A DNA stretch of 12,633 nucleotides from Pseudomonadota bacterium. GTDB lineage: Bacteria > Pseudomonadota > Gammaproteobacteria > Steroidobacterales > Steroidobacteraceae. Both the position numbers and the translations under genes were made by a program. Shown here one piece after another: positions 6,215 through 12,610 of the stretch; position 1 is the stretch's first letter; every line of letters starts with the position of its first letter. Below the pieces are notes generated by a model. The model was not told where the DNA came from. It did not search any database and saw only the letters and a program-made list of their open reading frames with translations. The stretch covers positions 1 to 12,633 of the forward strand of contig JAEWLQ010000048.1 of assembly GCA_023457495.1 (NCBI GenBank). Direction: 5' to 3'.

Positions 6215-6778
6215 ATGCCAAGGTTCGTTCTCGCGCTGGTCGCATTCGCCGCGATGATCCTGTCCACGATCGCAAGCGCCGATCCACCCGCGCACGCACC
6301 CGCGCACGGCTGGCGCAAGAAACACGACCCGGCGTACGTCGGCTACACGGGTACCGCGTGGGAGCGCGACTATGAAGTCGCATCCGGTACCTGCAATCGC
6401 GAAGAGATCGGTGCAGTGGTCGGCGGCGTCATCGGTGGCGCCATCGCTGGCCGCAACACGTCTTCCGAGAACAGGGCCGTCGCCGTGATCATCGGCGCCG
6501 CCGCCGGCGCGCTAATCGGTTCGCGCATCGGCCGCGCGCTCGACGACGCGGATCGCGGCTGCTTCGGCCACGTCCTGGAAATCGGCGCCGCCGGACGTCC
6601 GGTCAAATGGGTCAACCCTGCGACGGGGGTGAACTTCACGCTCGTGCCCGGCGGCGGAAAGCTTGTCAACGGCAAGTCCTGCCGGCAGTACACGCTTACG
6701 ACATCGCGGGGCAAGGACTCGGAGAAGAAATCCGGGACCGCGTGTCAGACGGGAGTTGGAGTCTGGAGTCTGGCCTGA
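6215..6778 (+). CDS. Exported glycine-zipper (17-kDa surface antigen-like) protein
   Basis: The product is 187 aa. Residues 1-22 form a signal peptide (FVLALVAFAAMILSTIASA, cleavage before DPP). No Cys follows the cleavage site, so it is not a lipoprotein. Residues 64-107 are a glycine-zipper hairpin of two small-residue membrane-like segments: GAVVGGVIGGAIAG and AVAVIIGAAAGALIGSRIG, then ALDDADRGC. This is the Rick_17kDa_Anti / Gly-zipper_2TM pattern of envelope proteins. C60, C116, C156 and C177 could form disulphides in the periplasm. The C-terminal 65 residues are probably a small beta domain. The ATG at 6215 has a good AGGAG 5 nt upstream, though this may be in a hairpin. It lies between pfp and hppA on the same strand. 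The family is supported; the function is unknown, likely envelope structure. Confidence 0.85.
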   Translation: MPRFVLALVAFAAMILSTIASADPPAHAPAHGWRKKHDPAYVGYTGTAWERDYEVASGTCNREEIGAVVGGVIGGAIAGRNTSSENRAVAVIIGAAAGALIGSRIGRALDDADRGCFGHVLEIGAAGRPVKWVNPATGVNFTLVPGGGKLVNGKSCRQYTLTTSRGKDSEKKSGTACQTGVGVWSLA

Positions 6779-6877
6779 TACTTCCCGCCCTCCCAGCCTG
6801 AAACCGCCCGACGTCAGCAGGAGGCGAACAGCAGCTCAACCGCCGGCGCTGTCCCACGTTGTCATGTCCCGAATTGG

Positions 6878-6906
6878 TTGGCCGGGCCACCGCTCGGTGG
6901 TATTGT
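6878..6906 (+). promoter_or_regulatory. Sigma-70-like promoter for hppA with a palindrome in the spacer
   Basis: TTGGCC (6878-6883), a 17-bp spacer and TATTGT (6901-6906) form a reasonable promoter with 4 of 6 matches in each box. Transcription would start near 6913, leaving a leader of about 73 nt. The spacer contains CCACCG (6887-6892), CT, CGGTGG (6895-6900), a perfect inverted repeat abutting the -10 box that could serve as an operator. The rest of the 208-bp gap after the glycine-zipper gene shows nothing recognisable. Confidence 0.45.
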
Positions 6907-6986
6907 CCGCGCCCTCTTATGAGCGGCCTGCTCGCGGGACGCTCGTAACCAACTAATAAATCGCTGATTTCCGACAGGAGTTCCGC

Positions 6987-9038
6987 ATGACTGCCACAAC
7001 GTGGCTGTGGCTGGCCATTGGTGCCGGCATCGTCGCCGTTCTTTACGGCGTGTTCTCGATGATGGCGATCCTCAAGCTACCCGCGGGCAACGCGCGCATG
7101 CAGGAAATCGCGGCGGCCATCCAGGCTGGCGCCAAGGCCTATCTGAACCGGCAGTACACGACGATCTCCGTCGTCGGTGTCCTGCTATTCGTGGTCATCG
7201 GCTTCGCGCTCGACTGGGCGACGGCCGGTGGCTTCGCGGTCGGCGCGATCCTGTCGGGTCTCGCGGGTTACATCGGCATGAACATCTCGGTGCGCGCCAA
7301 CGTGCGCACGGCCGAGGCCGCAAACAACGGCCTCAACGCCGCGCTGCAGGTCGCCTTCAAGGGCGGCGCCATCACCGGCATGCTGGTGGTCGGGCTTGGC
7401 CTGCTGGGCGTCGCCGGTTACTACGCGCTGCTCGCACCGCGCATCGGCAGCGAACCTGCGTTGCACGCGCTGGTCGGCCTCGCCTTCGGCGGTTCGCTGA
7501 TCTCCATCTTCGCGCGACTCGGCGGCGGCATCTTCACGAAGGGCGCCGACGTCGGCGCGGATCTCGTCGGCAAGGTCGAAGCCGGCATTCCGGAAGACGA
7601 TCCGCGCAATCCCGCGGTGATCGCGGACAACGTCGGCGACAACGTCGGCGACTGCGCCGGCATGGCGGCCGACCTGTTCGAGACCTACGCGGTGACGCTG
7701 GTCGCGACCATGTTGCTGGGCGGCCTGATGATGTCGGGCATGGGCGAGAACGCGGTGCTCTACCCGCTCGCGCTCGGCGCGGCGTCCATCGTTTCCTCGA
7801 TCGTCGGCACGTTCTTCGTGAAGACCTCCGAAGGCGGCAAGATCATGAACGCGCTGTACAAGGGCGTCATCGTCTCGGGCGTCATCTCGGCGGTCGCCTT
7901 CTGGTTCATCACCGAAGCACTGATGCCGAGCACGGCGCAGGATCCGAACCTCACGCGCAACATGTTCATCTGCGCGCTGATCGGTTTGGCTCTCACGGCC
8001 GCGATGATCGTCATCACCGAGTACTACACAGCGACCGAATACGGCCCGGTGCGCAAGACCGCGGCCGCGTCGCAGACCGGTCACGCCACGAACATCATCG
8101 CGGGCCTGGGCGTCTCGATGAAATCGACGGCGCTGCCGGTCATCGCGATCTGCTTCGCGATCTGGGGCGCATACGAGCTCGGCGGCCTGTACGGCATCGC
8201 GATCGCCGCGACGGCGATGTTGTCGCTGACCGGCATGGTCGTGGCGCTCGACGCCTACGGTCCGATCACCGACAACGCCGGCGGCATCGCCGAGATGTCG
8301 GGGCTCGACAAGAAGATCCGCGACATCACCGATCCGCTCGACGCCGTGGGCAACACGACGAAGGCGGTCACCAAGGGTTACGCGATCGGCTCGGCCGGTC
8401 TCGCGGCGCTCGTGTTGTTCGCCGATTTCACGCACAACCTGGAAGCGGCCGGCAAGCTGGTCGAGTTCTCGCTGTCGGATCCGGCCGTGATCATCGGCCT
8501 GTTCATCGGTGGCCTCGTGCCCTATCTGTTCGGCGCGATGGCGATGGAGGCCGTGGGCCGCGCCGCGGGCTCGGTGGTGACGGAAGTGCGCCGCCAGTTC
8601 CGCGAGATCAAGGGCATCATGGAAGGGACCGCCAAGCCGGAATACGGCACCGCCGTCGACCTGCTGACGCGCGCCGCGATCAAGGAAATGATCATCCCGT
8701 CGCTGCTGCCCATCCTGATCCCGGTGGTCATTGCCTTCGGCATGAACTGGCTCATGGGTGACGGCGCCGGCATCCGCGCGCTCGGCGGCCTGCTGATCGG
8801 CACCATCGTCACCGGCCTCTTCGTCGCGATCTCCATGTGCACCGGCGGCGGCGCCTGGGACAACGCGAAGAAATACATCGAGGAAGGCAACTTCGGCGGC
8901 AAGGGTTCCGAGGCTCACAAGGCATCGGTCACGGGCGACACCGTCGGCGATCCCTACAAGGACACCGCGGGTCCCGCGATCAACCCGCTGATCAAGATCA
9001 TCAACATAGTCGCACTGCTCCTGGTGCCGCTGTTGTAA
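6987..9038 (+). CDS. hppA: K+-independent H+-translocating membrane pyrophosphatase
   Basis: This integral membrane enzyme couples PPi hydrolysis to proton pumping across the inner membrane. The product is 683 aa, typical of the family with about 16 helices. The catalytic motifs are intact: GGGIFTKGADVGADLVGKVE, with D188 in the DVGADLVGK part, and DNVGDNVGDCAGMAADLF from D214. The C-terminal GDTVGDPYKDTAGPAINPLIK is also present. The ion-type marker reads GNTTKAVTKG, with Lys459 and Thr462; Lys at the first site and Thr three residues later mark the K+-independent, H+-pumping branch, whereas K+-dependent enzymes have Ala there. CAGGAG lies 9 nt before the ATG. It has its own likely promoter and is followed by a strong hairpin. 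It lies downstream of the PPi-phosphofructokinase, so the two PPi-using enzymes are neighbours. Confidence 0.97.
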   Translation: MTATTWLWLAIGAGIVAVLYGVFSMMAILKLPAGNARMQEIAAAIQAGAKAYLNRQYTTISVVGVLLFVVIGFALDWATAGGFAVGAILSGLAGYIGMNISVRANVRTAEAANNGLNAALQVAFKGGAITGMLVVGLGLLGVAGYYALLAPRIGSEPALHALVGLAFGGSLISIFARLGGGIFTKGADVGADLVGKVEAGIPEDDPRNPAVIADNVGDNVGDCAGMAADLFETYAVTLVATMLLGGLMMSGMGENAVLYPLALGAASIVSSIVGTFFVKTSEGGKIMNALYKGVIVSGVISAVAFWFITEALMPSTAQDPNLTRNMFICALIGLALTAAMIVITEYYTATEYGPVRKTAAASQTGHATNIIAGLGVSMKSTALPVIAICFAIWGAYELGGLYGIAIAATAMLSLTGMVVALDAYGPITDNAGGIAEMSGLDKKIRDITDPLDAVGNTTKAVTKGYAIGSAGLAALVLFADFTHNLEAAGKLVEFSLSDPAVIIGLFIGGLVPYLFGAMAMEAVGRAAGSVVTEVRRQFREIKGIMEGTAKPEYGTAVDLLTRAAIKEMIIPSLLPILIPVVIAFGMNWLMGDGAGIRALGGLLIGTIVTGLFVAISMCTGGGAWDNAKKYIEEGNFGGKGSEAHKASVTGDTVGDPYKDTAGPAINPLIKIINIVALLLVPLL

Positions 9039-9041
9039 GAA

Positions 9042-9131
9042 ATGGGGACATTCACCGTTTCCTAGCAAACGGGGACAGACCTGACGGTCTGTCCCCGTTT
9101 TGCTTCTGGCGAACCGGAAAAACGTCCCCAT
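9042..9131. repeat. Nested palindromic element (REP/MITE-like) between hppA and msrB
   Basis: The outer arms ATGGGGAC (9042-9049) and GTCCCCAT (9124-9131) are perfect inverted repeats. Just inside, GTTTCC (9057-9062) can pair with GGAAA(A)AC (9116-9123). The centre is a perfect 15-bp stem (9067-9081 with 9086-9100, core GGGGACAGACC / GGTCTGTCCCC) with a TGAC loop. The GGGGAC word of the centre is the same as that of the outer arms. Palindromes of this GGGGACAGACC kind recur between genes in many gammaproteobacteria; I recall them near REP-associated tyrosine transposases, but no transposase is present here. It fills most of the 128 bp between the two genes. Confidence 0.75.
9065..9103 (+). 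terminator. Intrinsic terminator-like stem after hppA
   Basis: The 15-bp perfect GC-rich stem (9067-9081 / 9086-9100, loop TGAC) ends in GTTTT, giving a short U-run on the plus strand 27 bp after the hppA stop. With one bulged T the stem extends to GC at 9065-9066 and 9102-9103. It would end the hppA message and shield msrB from read-through. Confidence 0.65.
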
Positions 9132-9166
9132 CTGTCCGATCCGATGAATCGAACCTGGAGTACGAC

Positions 9167-9574
9167 ATGACAGGCGAAAAATTCGCGGTCGAGAAATCCG
9201 AAACCGAGTGGCGCTCGCTGCTGACTCCGGAACAATTCCGCGTATTGCGCGAACACGGCACCGAGCGCGCGGGCACGAGTTCGCTCAACTACGAGAAGCG
9301 GACGGGCCAGTACAACTGCGCGGCCTGCGGTCACCCGCTGTTCGAGTCGGGCACGAAGTACGAAAGCGGTTCGGGCTGGCCGAGCTTCTTCCGCCCGCTG
9401 CCGGGCGCGGTCGCGACGACCACGGACAAGTCACACGGCATGACGCGGGTGGAAGTGCATTGCGCGAACTGCGGCGGCCATCTCGGTCACGTGTTCAACG
9501 ACGGGCCCGCGCCGACCGGCCAGCGGTACTGCATGAACGGCCTGTCGCTCGCGTTCGAGCCGAAGCAGCCCTAA
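9167..9574 (+). CDS. msrB: Peptide-methionine (R)-S-oxide reductase, one-Cys type
   Basis: This enzyme reduces the R form of methionine sulfoxide in proteins. The product is 135 aa with no signal peptide, hence cytoplasmic. Zinc ligands are CAAC (C51, C54) and CANC (C99, C102). The catalytic Cys122 is in RYCMNGLSL, with GHLGHVF before it. The substrate-pocket motif reads SGSGWPSF at 67-74; E. coli MsrB has SGCGWPSF there, so the usual resolving Cys is Ser69 and no other free Cys exists. This variant is common in the family and needs a different regeneration route. The ATG at 9167 is preceded by CTGGAG and is where homology begins; the frame is open further upstream through hppA, but that is a shadow. 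It converges on the next gene with no bases between the stops. Confidence 0.95.
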   Translation: MTGEKFAVEKSETEWRSLLTPEQFRVLREHGTERAGTSSLNYEKRTGQYNCAACGHPLFESGTKYESGSGWPSFFRPLPGAVATTTDKSHGMTRVEVHCANCGGHLGHVFNDGPAPTGQRYCMNGLSLAFEPKQP

Positions 9575-9949
9575 CTAACGACGCCGCACCCCCGGCCGCA
9601 CCGACATGCGGCCGGTATCGCCGGTCGAAGCATCGCCGCCCGCGTCCTTGCCGGCCTCGACGGGCCCGGCATTCACCAGCACGGCGCTCACGAGCTTGTT
9701 GAGGCGGGTGCAATAGGCGGCGACTTCCGGAGCCGCCTGTTCCTGGTAATCCTCGAGCGCGTGCGCGATGTCCTGCAAGCGCCGCTCGATGCGCGTGTCC
9801 ATCTCGAGTGAGTGCGTGACACAGGCGCTGACACAGGCCGTGATCTCGGCGTCGAGCGCGCCAATCTGGGTGCCGGCGATGTTCAGACCGCGCACTTCGA
9901 GCGGACAGCCCGCTTGCAGATGCTCTCGCCACATTTGCGACAGTTGCAT
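9575..9949 (-). CDS. Hypothetical 124-aa Cys-containing helical protein
   Basis: I do not recognise this family. It is probably real: GGGGAGG sits 9 nt before the ATG at 9949, while the ATG at 9956 is in another frame and too close to it. Its stop abuts the msrB stop, and composition changes as expected for a folded protein with a loose end. Residues 1-95 look mostly helical (EITACVSACVTHSLEM, RIERRLQDIAHALEDYQEQ, EVAAYCTRLNKLVSAVLV). There are four Cys (15, 39, 43, 80), with a C-x3-C pair at 39/43. The last 30 residues (AGKDAGGDASTGDTGR, then RPGVRRR) look disordered. No signal peptide or membrane segment is seen. The Cys pair next to msrB could hint at redox or metal binding, but that is a guess. 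Confidence 0.65.
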   Translation of the reverse strand: MQLSQMWREHLQAGCPLEVRGLNIAGTQIGALDAEITACVSACVTHSLEMDTRIERRLQDIAHALEDYQEQAAPEVAAYCTRLNKLVSAVLVNAGPVEAGKDAGGDASTGDTGRMSVRPGVRRR

Positions 9950-10260
9950 CGCTCATCGCCTCCCCGAAGGTTAGCGGCGGAAGCTACCGCAAATTCTCGC
10001 AACAGTCCTCTGCAATTTCTCGGCCGCCCGACCGGTCTTTCTCCACGTCGGGACACGTCGGTAGTGAGGCTCGCGTGGCGATCCGCCCACATGGGAGGTC
10101 ATGGGGCGGCCCGCACGATTGTAACTATTTGATTGGCTTGGGCCAGAGCGAAGCACGTGACTCGTTGCGCAGCAGCATACGGCCTTCGCGGACTAACAGC
10201 CCGCACAGCGCAGCCGTGACGAATCTCGACCGGGTCCAATCCAACTACTGTGGAGCGACG
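9950..10260. other. 311-bp divergent intergenic region
   Basis: This lies between the start of the 124-aa gene (minus) and the DoxX gene (plus). I see no RNA gene and no convincing open frame. It holds the two Shine-Dalgarno sites at its ends (GGGGAGG on the minus strand near 9958-9964, GGAG at 10251-10254 on the plus) and a 10-bp tandem pair, CACGTCGGGA then CACGTCGGTA, at 10044-10063. No clear -35/-10 pair stands out. A locally AT-richer patch (about 10116-10135) could carry a promoter. Confidence 0.6.
10044..10063. repeat. Two tandem 10-bp units, operator-like
   Basis: CACGTCGGGA and CACGTCGGTA are adjacent, differing at one base. The 10-bp period puts both on the same DNA face, as for paired operator sites. 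They lie 95 bp inside the upstream region of the 124-aa gene and about 200 bp before the DoxX gene. Confidence 0.35.
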
Positions 10261-10752
10261 ATGAGGATGTTTGCCAGGTTCACTACCTTCGAGTCCGGTC
10301 TCACGCGGCTCTTCGCGCTGCTGCAGCCGCCGCTGCTGCTCGGCATCCGGCTGTGGGTGAGCTGGCAGTTCCTCGCGTCCGGCTGGCTCAAGCTAACTAC
10401 CTGGAACACGACGCTCGAGCTGTTTCGCAGCGAGTACCGCGTACCATTGCTGACGCCCGCACTCGCCGCGGTCGCGGGCACGTTCGGCGAACTCGTCTTC
10501 CCTGCGCTGCTGGTCGCGGGACTGTGCACCCGGATCGGCGCGCTCGGGCTGTTCGCCGTCAACGCGGTCGCGCTGATTTCGTACTGGCACGTGCTCGGCG
10601 CCGAAGGCTACGACGCCGCTCGCGCGCAGCATTACCTCTGGGGATTCATGCTCCTCGTGCTGATCGGTTTCGGCGCGGGCCGCTGGTCGATCGATGCGCT
10701 GCGCGAAACGGGAACGGGCCCCGTGCTAACAAGAGGCGTCGGCGCGCGCTGA
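10261..10752 (+). CDS. DoxX-family inner-membrane protein
   Basis: The product is a 163-aa protein with four predicted membrane helices (about residues 24-42, 66-88, 91-110, 125-142) and the DoxX pattern: GIRLWVSWQFLASGWLKL early, then GTFGELVFPALLVAGLCTRIGALG. DoxX proteins are small quinone- or redox-linked membrane proteins; some act with thioredoxin-like or sulfur-handling partners. The ATG at 10261 is chosen for GGAG 6 nt upstream and because homology starts there; the frame is open about 60 codons further up without support. The gene is followed after 58 bp by a membrane-anchored thioredoxin-like gene on the same strand, which suggests a joint redox role. The exact substrate cannot be told from sequence. 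Confidence 0.85.
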   Translation: MRMFARFTTFESGLTRLFALLQPPLLLGIRLWVSWQFLASGWLKLTTWNTTLELFRSEYRVPLLTPALAAVAGTFGELVFPALLVAGLCTRIGALGLFAVNAVALISYWHVLGAEGYDAARAQHYLWGFMLLVLIGFGAGRWSIDALRETGTGPVLTRGVGAR

Positions 10753-10810
10753 CAGCGCATCGCGCCGCACGCGAATCGCCGCGCGACCGTGGGGTGTCAC
10801 AATTCCCGCG

Positions 10811-11671
10811 ATGGAGAACAGCACCACCTGGCTCTCGCTCGCATTCGCGATCGCCGTCATCGCGCTCGGCGCATGGCTGCTGCGCGCCCGCGCTCACGCC
10901 CCACCTCTCGCGAACTTCGCCGGCTGGGCCGCGACGGCGCTCGGATACGGCTGGGTCGGGATCCTCTCGTTCGCCTTCCTCACCGGCAGGTTCGGCCCGG
11001 ACAAACTCTGGTTCCGCGCGCCGGCCTTCTATCTATGTGTTGCGATCCTGCTCGCGGGCGCGGCCTGGTGGTTCTCGCGACCGGCGCCAGCGCGGATCCG
11101 CTTCGGCATTCCCGCGGCGGCGCTCGCGCTGCTCGGCGCGCTCGGCTTCCTGCTGCGGGTAGATGGGCGATCGACTCCGCTCGCGATGATGATGCCGACG
11201 ATGAACGCGCGCGCGCCCGATCTCAGTTACTTCGACGCCGCCGGAAGCCGCCGCACGCTGTCGCAGCTGCAGGGCAACGTCGTGCTGCTCAACTTCTGGG
11301 CCACGTGGTGCACTCCCTGCCGGCGGGAAATGCCGCTGCTCTCGAAGATGCAGCGCGAGCACGCGGACGATGGCTTCGTCGTGTTGTACGTTTCGCTGGA
11401 AGAGCCCGCGGTGCTCGAGAAATTCCTCGAGACGAACCGCTTCGACGGCATCCAGGGCCGGCTCGATCACGCACCCGATTTCTATGACGCCGGCAAGTTC
11501 TATCCACTGAGCTACCTGATCGGCCGCGATGGCAGCGTCGCGGAACGCTGGAGCGGCCGGCCGGACGAGGCGTGGCTCACCACGATCATCGGCAGGCAGC
11601 TCGCGGCCGGACCCCCGCCGCAGCTCCGCTCCACACGCGTCGAGCACGATTCCTCGGCCCAGGCGCATTGA
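10811..11671 (+). CDS. Membrane-anchored TlpA/ResA-like thioredoxin
   Basis: The product is 286 aa. The N-terminal 120 residues hold four hydrophobic segments (about 6-24, 36-58, 69-88, 97-116). Positive residues fall after segments 1 (RARAH) and 3 (SRPAPARIR), so the N-terminus and the C-terminal domain should both face the periplasm. Residues 130-265 are a TlpA-like thioredoxin fold: LLNFWATWCTPCRREMPLL with active-site C167 and C170, VLYVSLEE, and the cis-Pro region FYPLSYLIGRDG. Such proteins reduce or shuttle disulphides in the periplasm, for example in cytochrome c maturation. Four membrane segments fused to the redoxin is more than the usual single anchor. The ATG at 10811 is the only reasonable start, but its ribosome site is poor (GGGGTG 14 nt upstream). 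It probably works with the DoxX protein upstream. Confidence 0.9.
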   Translation: MENSTTWLSLAFAIAVIALGAWLLRARAHAPPLANFAGWAATALGYGWVGILSFAFLTGRFGPDKLWFRAPAFYLCVAILLAGAAWWFSRPAPARIRFGIPAAALALLGALGFLLRVDGRSTPLAMMMPTMNARAPDLSYFDAAGSRRTLSQLQGNVVLLNFWATWCTPCRREMPLLSKMQREHADDGFVVLYVSLEEPAVLEKFLETNRFDGIQGRLDHAPDFYDAGKFYPLSYLIGRDGSVAERWSGRPDEAWLTTIIGRQLAAGPPPQLRSTRVEHDSSAQAH

Positions 11672-11698
11672 ACCGGGCTCGAGTCTTTCGCGGACCGG

Positions 11699-12103
11699 TT
11701 ACAGGTGGCGTATTTCGTCCGGCGGATTCCACCAGGCGTTGTCGCGCCCGTTTGAATAACGCACCGGGGCGTCGATGAGCTCTCGCGGATCCAGATCGTC
11801 CAGGCAATTCACCTTGACGGACACGTACGCCCCGCCGATCTGCTCGATGTAGCCGCGCTCGAACGAATGAACGCCGCAGTTCCTGCAGAACAGGTGCTCG
11901 CCCTGCATCGACCCAAACCTGTAGTTGGACAGCGCGTCTTCGCCGGACAGCAACCTGAACGCGTCGGGCCTGATGGCCGCGCTCCAGTTGCGCGTCTTCG
12001 TGCAGATCGAGCAATTGCACTTGCCCGTGCCCTGAGCGAGATCGATGTCGGCCTCGTAACGAACCGCGCCGCAATGACAACTGCCGTGGTAGGTTTTGAG
12101 CAT
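11699..12103 (-). CDS. GFA/CENP-V-like zinc-binding family protein
   Basis: The product is 134 aa. All seven cysteines of the GFA fold are present: C9 and C11 in GSCHCGAVRYE, C29, C31 and C34 in KCNCSICTK, C73 and C76 in FCRNCG. These bind two zinc ions in this family. The name comes from Gfa, once described as speeding S-hydroxymethylglutathione formation from formaldehyde and glutathione, but most members have no proven activity, and no formaldehyde dehydrogenase gene is near. It is cytoplasmic, with no signal peptide. The ATG at 12103 is the canonical family start (MLKTYHGSCHCG); GAGG is only 1 nt away, so the ribosome site is weak. It is convergent with the TlpA-like gene (27 bp) and divergent from the DUF3592 gene (48 bp). 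Confidence 0.9.
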   Translation of the reverse strand: MLKTYHGSCHCGAVRYEADIDLAQGTGKCNCSICTKTRNWSAAIRPDAFRLLSGEDALSNYRFGSMQGEHLFCRNCGVHSFERGYIEQIGGAYVSVKVNCLDDLDPRELIDAPVRYSNGRDNAWWNPPDEIRHL

Positions 12104-12151
12104 GCCTCGAATTCAACACCCGCCCGGCCGCGCCGGGAAGTCACGAATCGC

Positions 12152-12610
12152 ATGAACACCCCGCGTCGCAGCAAGTTGTCCCTGGTATTCGGCATCGTGT
12201 TCCTGGCCCTAGGGCTGCTGGTGGTCTTCGGCAGCTGGCGCGGCTATCAGCTCGACCAGCGAATCCTCGAGCAAGGCGCGCGCGCGGAGGGTCACATCAC
12301 GAAGAAGGTCGTGCTGGCGGCCGCCGATGGCGACAGCGATCACGGCATCGACTACTGGTTCACGCTGCCCGACGGCCAACGCATCGAGGCGCACGCCGGG
12401 ATGCCGAAGCCGACCTGGGACGGACTGCGCGAAGGCGACAGCATCGAGGTCGCCTACTCCGCGGAATACCCGCGGCGCAATTTCCCGGCCGGCGGCAGCG
12501 TGACGTCCGGCGGCATCACGGTGTTCGTGGGGGCGTTTGGCGCGGTGTTCGCGGCGCTGGGCGGATTGCTGATCGGCAGCTACCTGCGCGCCGGGCGCGC
12601 GGCTTCCTGA
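12152..12610 (+). CDS. DUF3592 membrane protein
   Basis: The product is 152 aa: a short basic start (MNTPRRSK), a membrane segment at about 9-29, an extracytoplasmic beta-rich domain (residues 42-112) and a second membrane segment at about 118-145 before RAGRAAS. The middle part, EGHITKKVV then IDYWFTLPDGQRIEA and GDSIEVAYSAEYPRRN, follows the DUF3592 plan (variable loop, strand pairs, then V-x-Y-x2-xxP-xxN). The function of DUF3592 is unknown. The ATG at 12152 begins the conserved part; GGGAAG about 11 nt upstream is a loose ribosome site, and the longer open frame upstream is the shadow of the GFA gene. A perfect hairpin (CCCGGC 12123-12128 with GCCGGG 12132-12137) lies just before it. Confidence 0.85.
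   Translation: MNTPRRSKLSLVFGIVFLALGLLVVFGSWRGYQLDQRILEQGARAEGHITKKVVLAAADGDSDHGIDYWFTLPDGQRIEAHAGMPKPTWDGLREGDSIEVAYSAEYPRRNFPAGGSVTSGGITVFVGAFGAVFAALGGLLIGSYLRAGRAAS

Noticed and set aside
7185..9131. A 648-codon open frame on the minus strand opposite hppA
   Set aside because: It is antisense to an intact H+-pyrophosphatase; its composition (Asp, Arg, Gln, His repeats) is typical of shadows, with no recognisable motif.
8837..9166. An upstream extension of the msrB frame through the end of hppA
   Set aside because: The extension overlaps hppA and the palindromic element, lacks homology, and a good ribosome site precedes the ATG at 9167.
3123..10730. Recurring GTTAG/CTAAC words (about ten) that stand out in GC-rich sequence
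   Set aside because: A rough expectation for both strands at this base composition is about the same number, so there is no enrichment.
11671..11700. AACCGG/CCGGTT inverted repeat overlapping both stops of the convergent TlpA-like and GFA genes
   Set aside because: Six pairs with an 18-nt loop and no T-run make it too weak to call a terminator.
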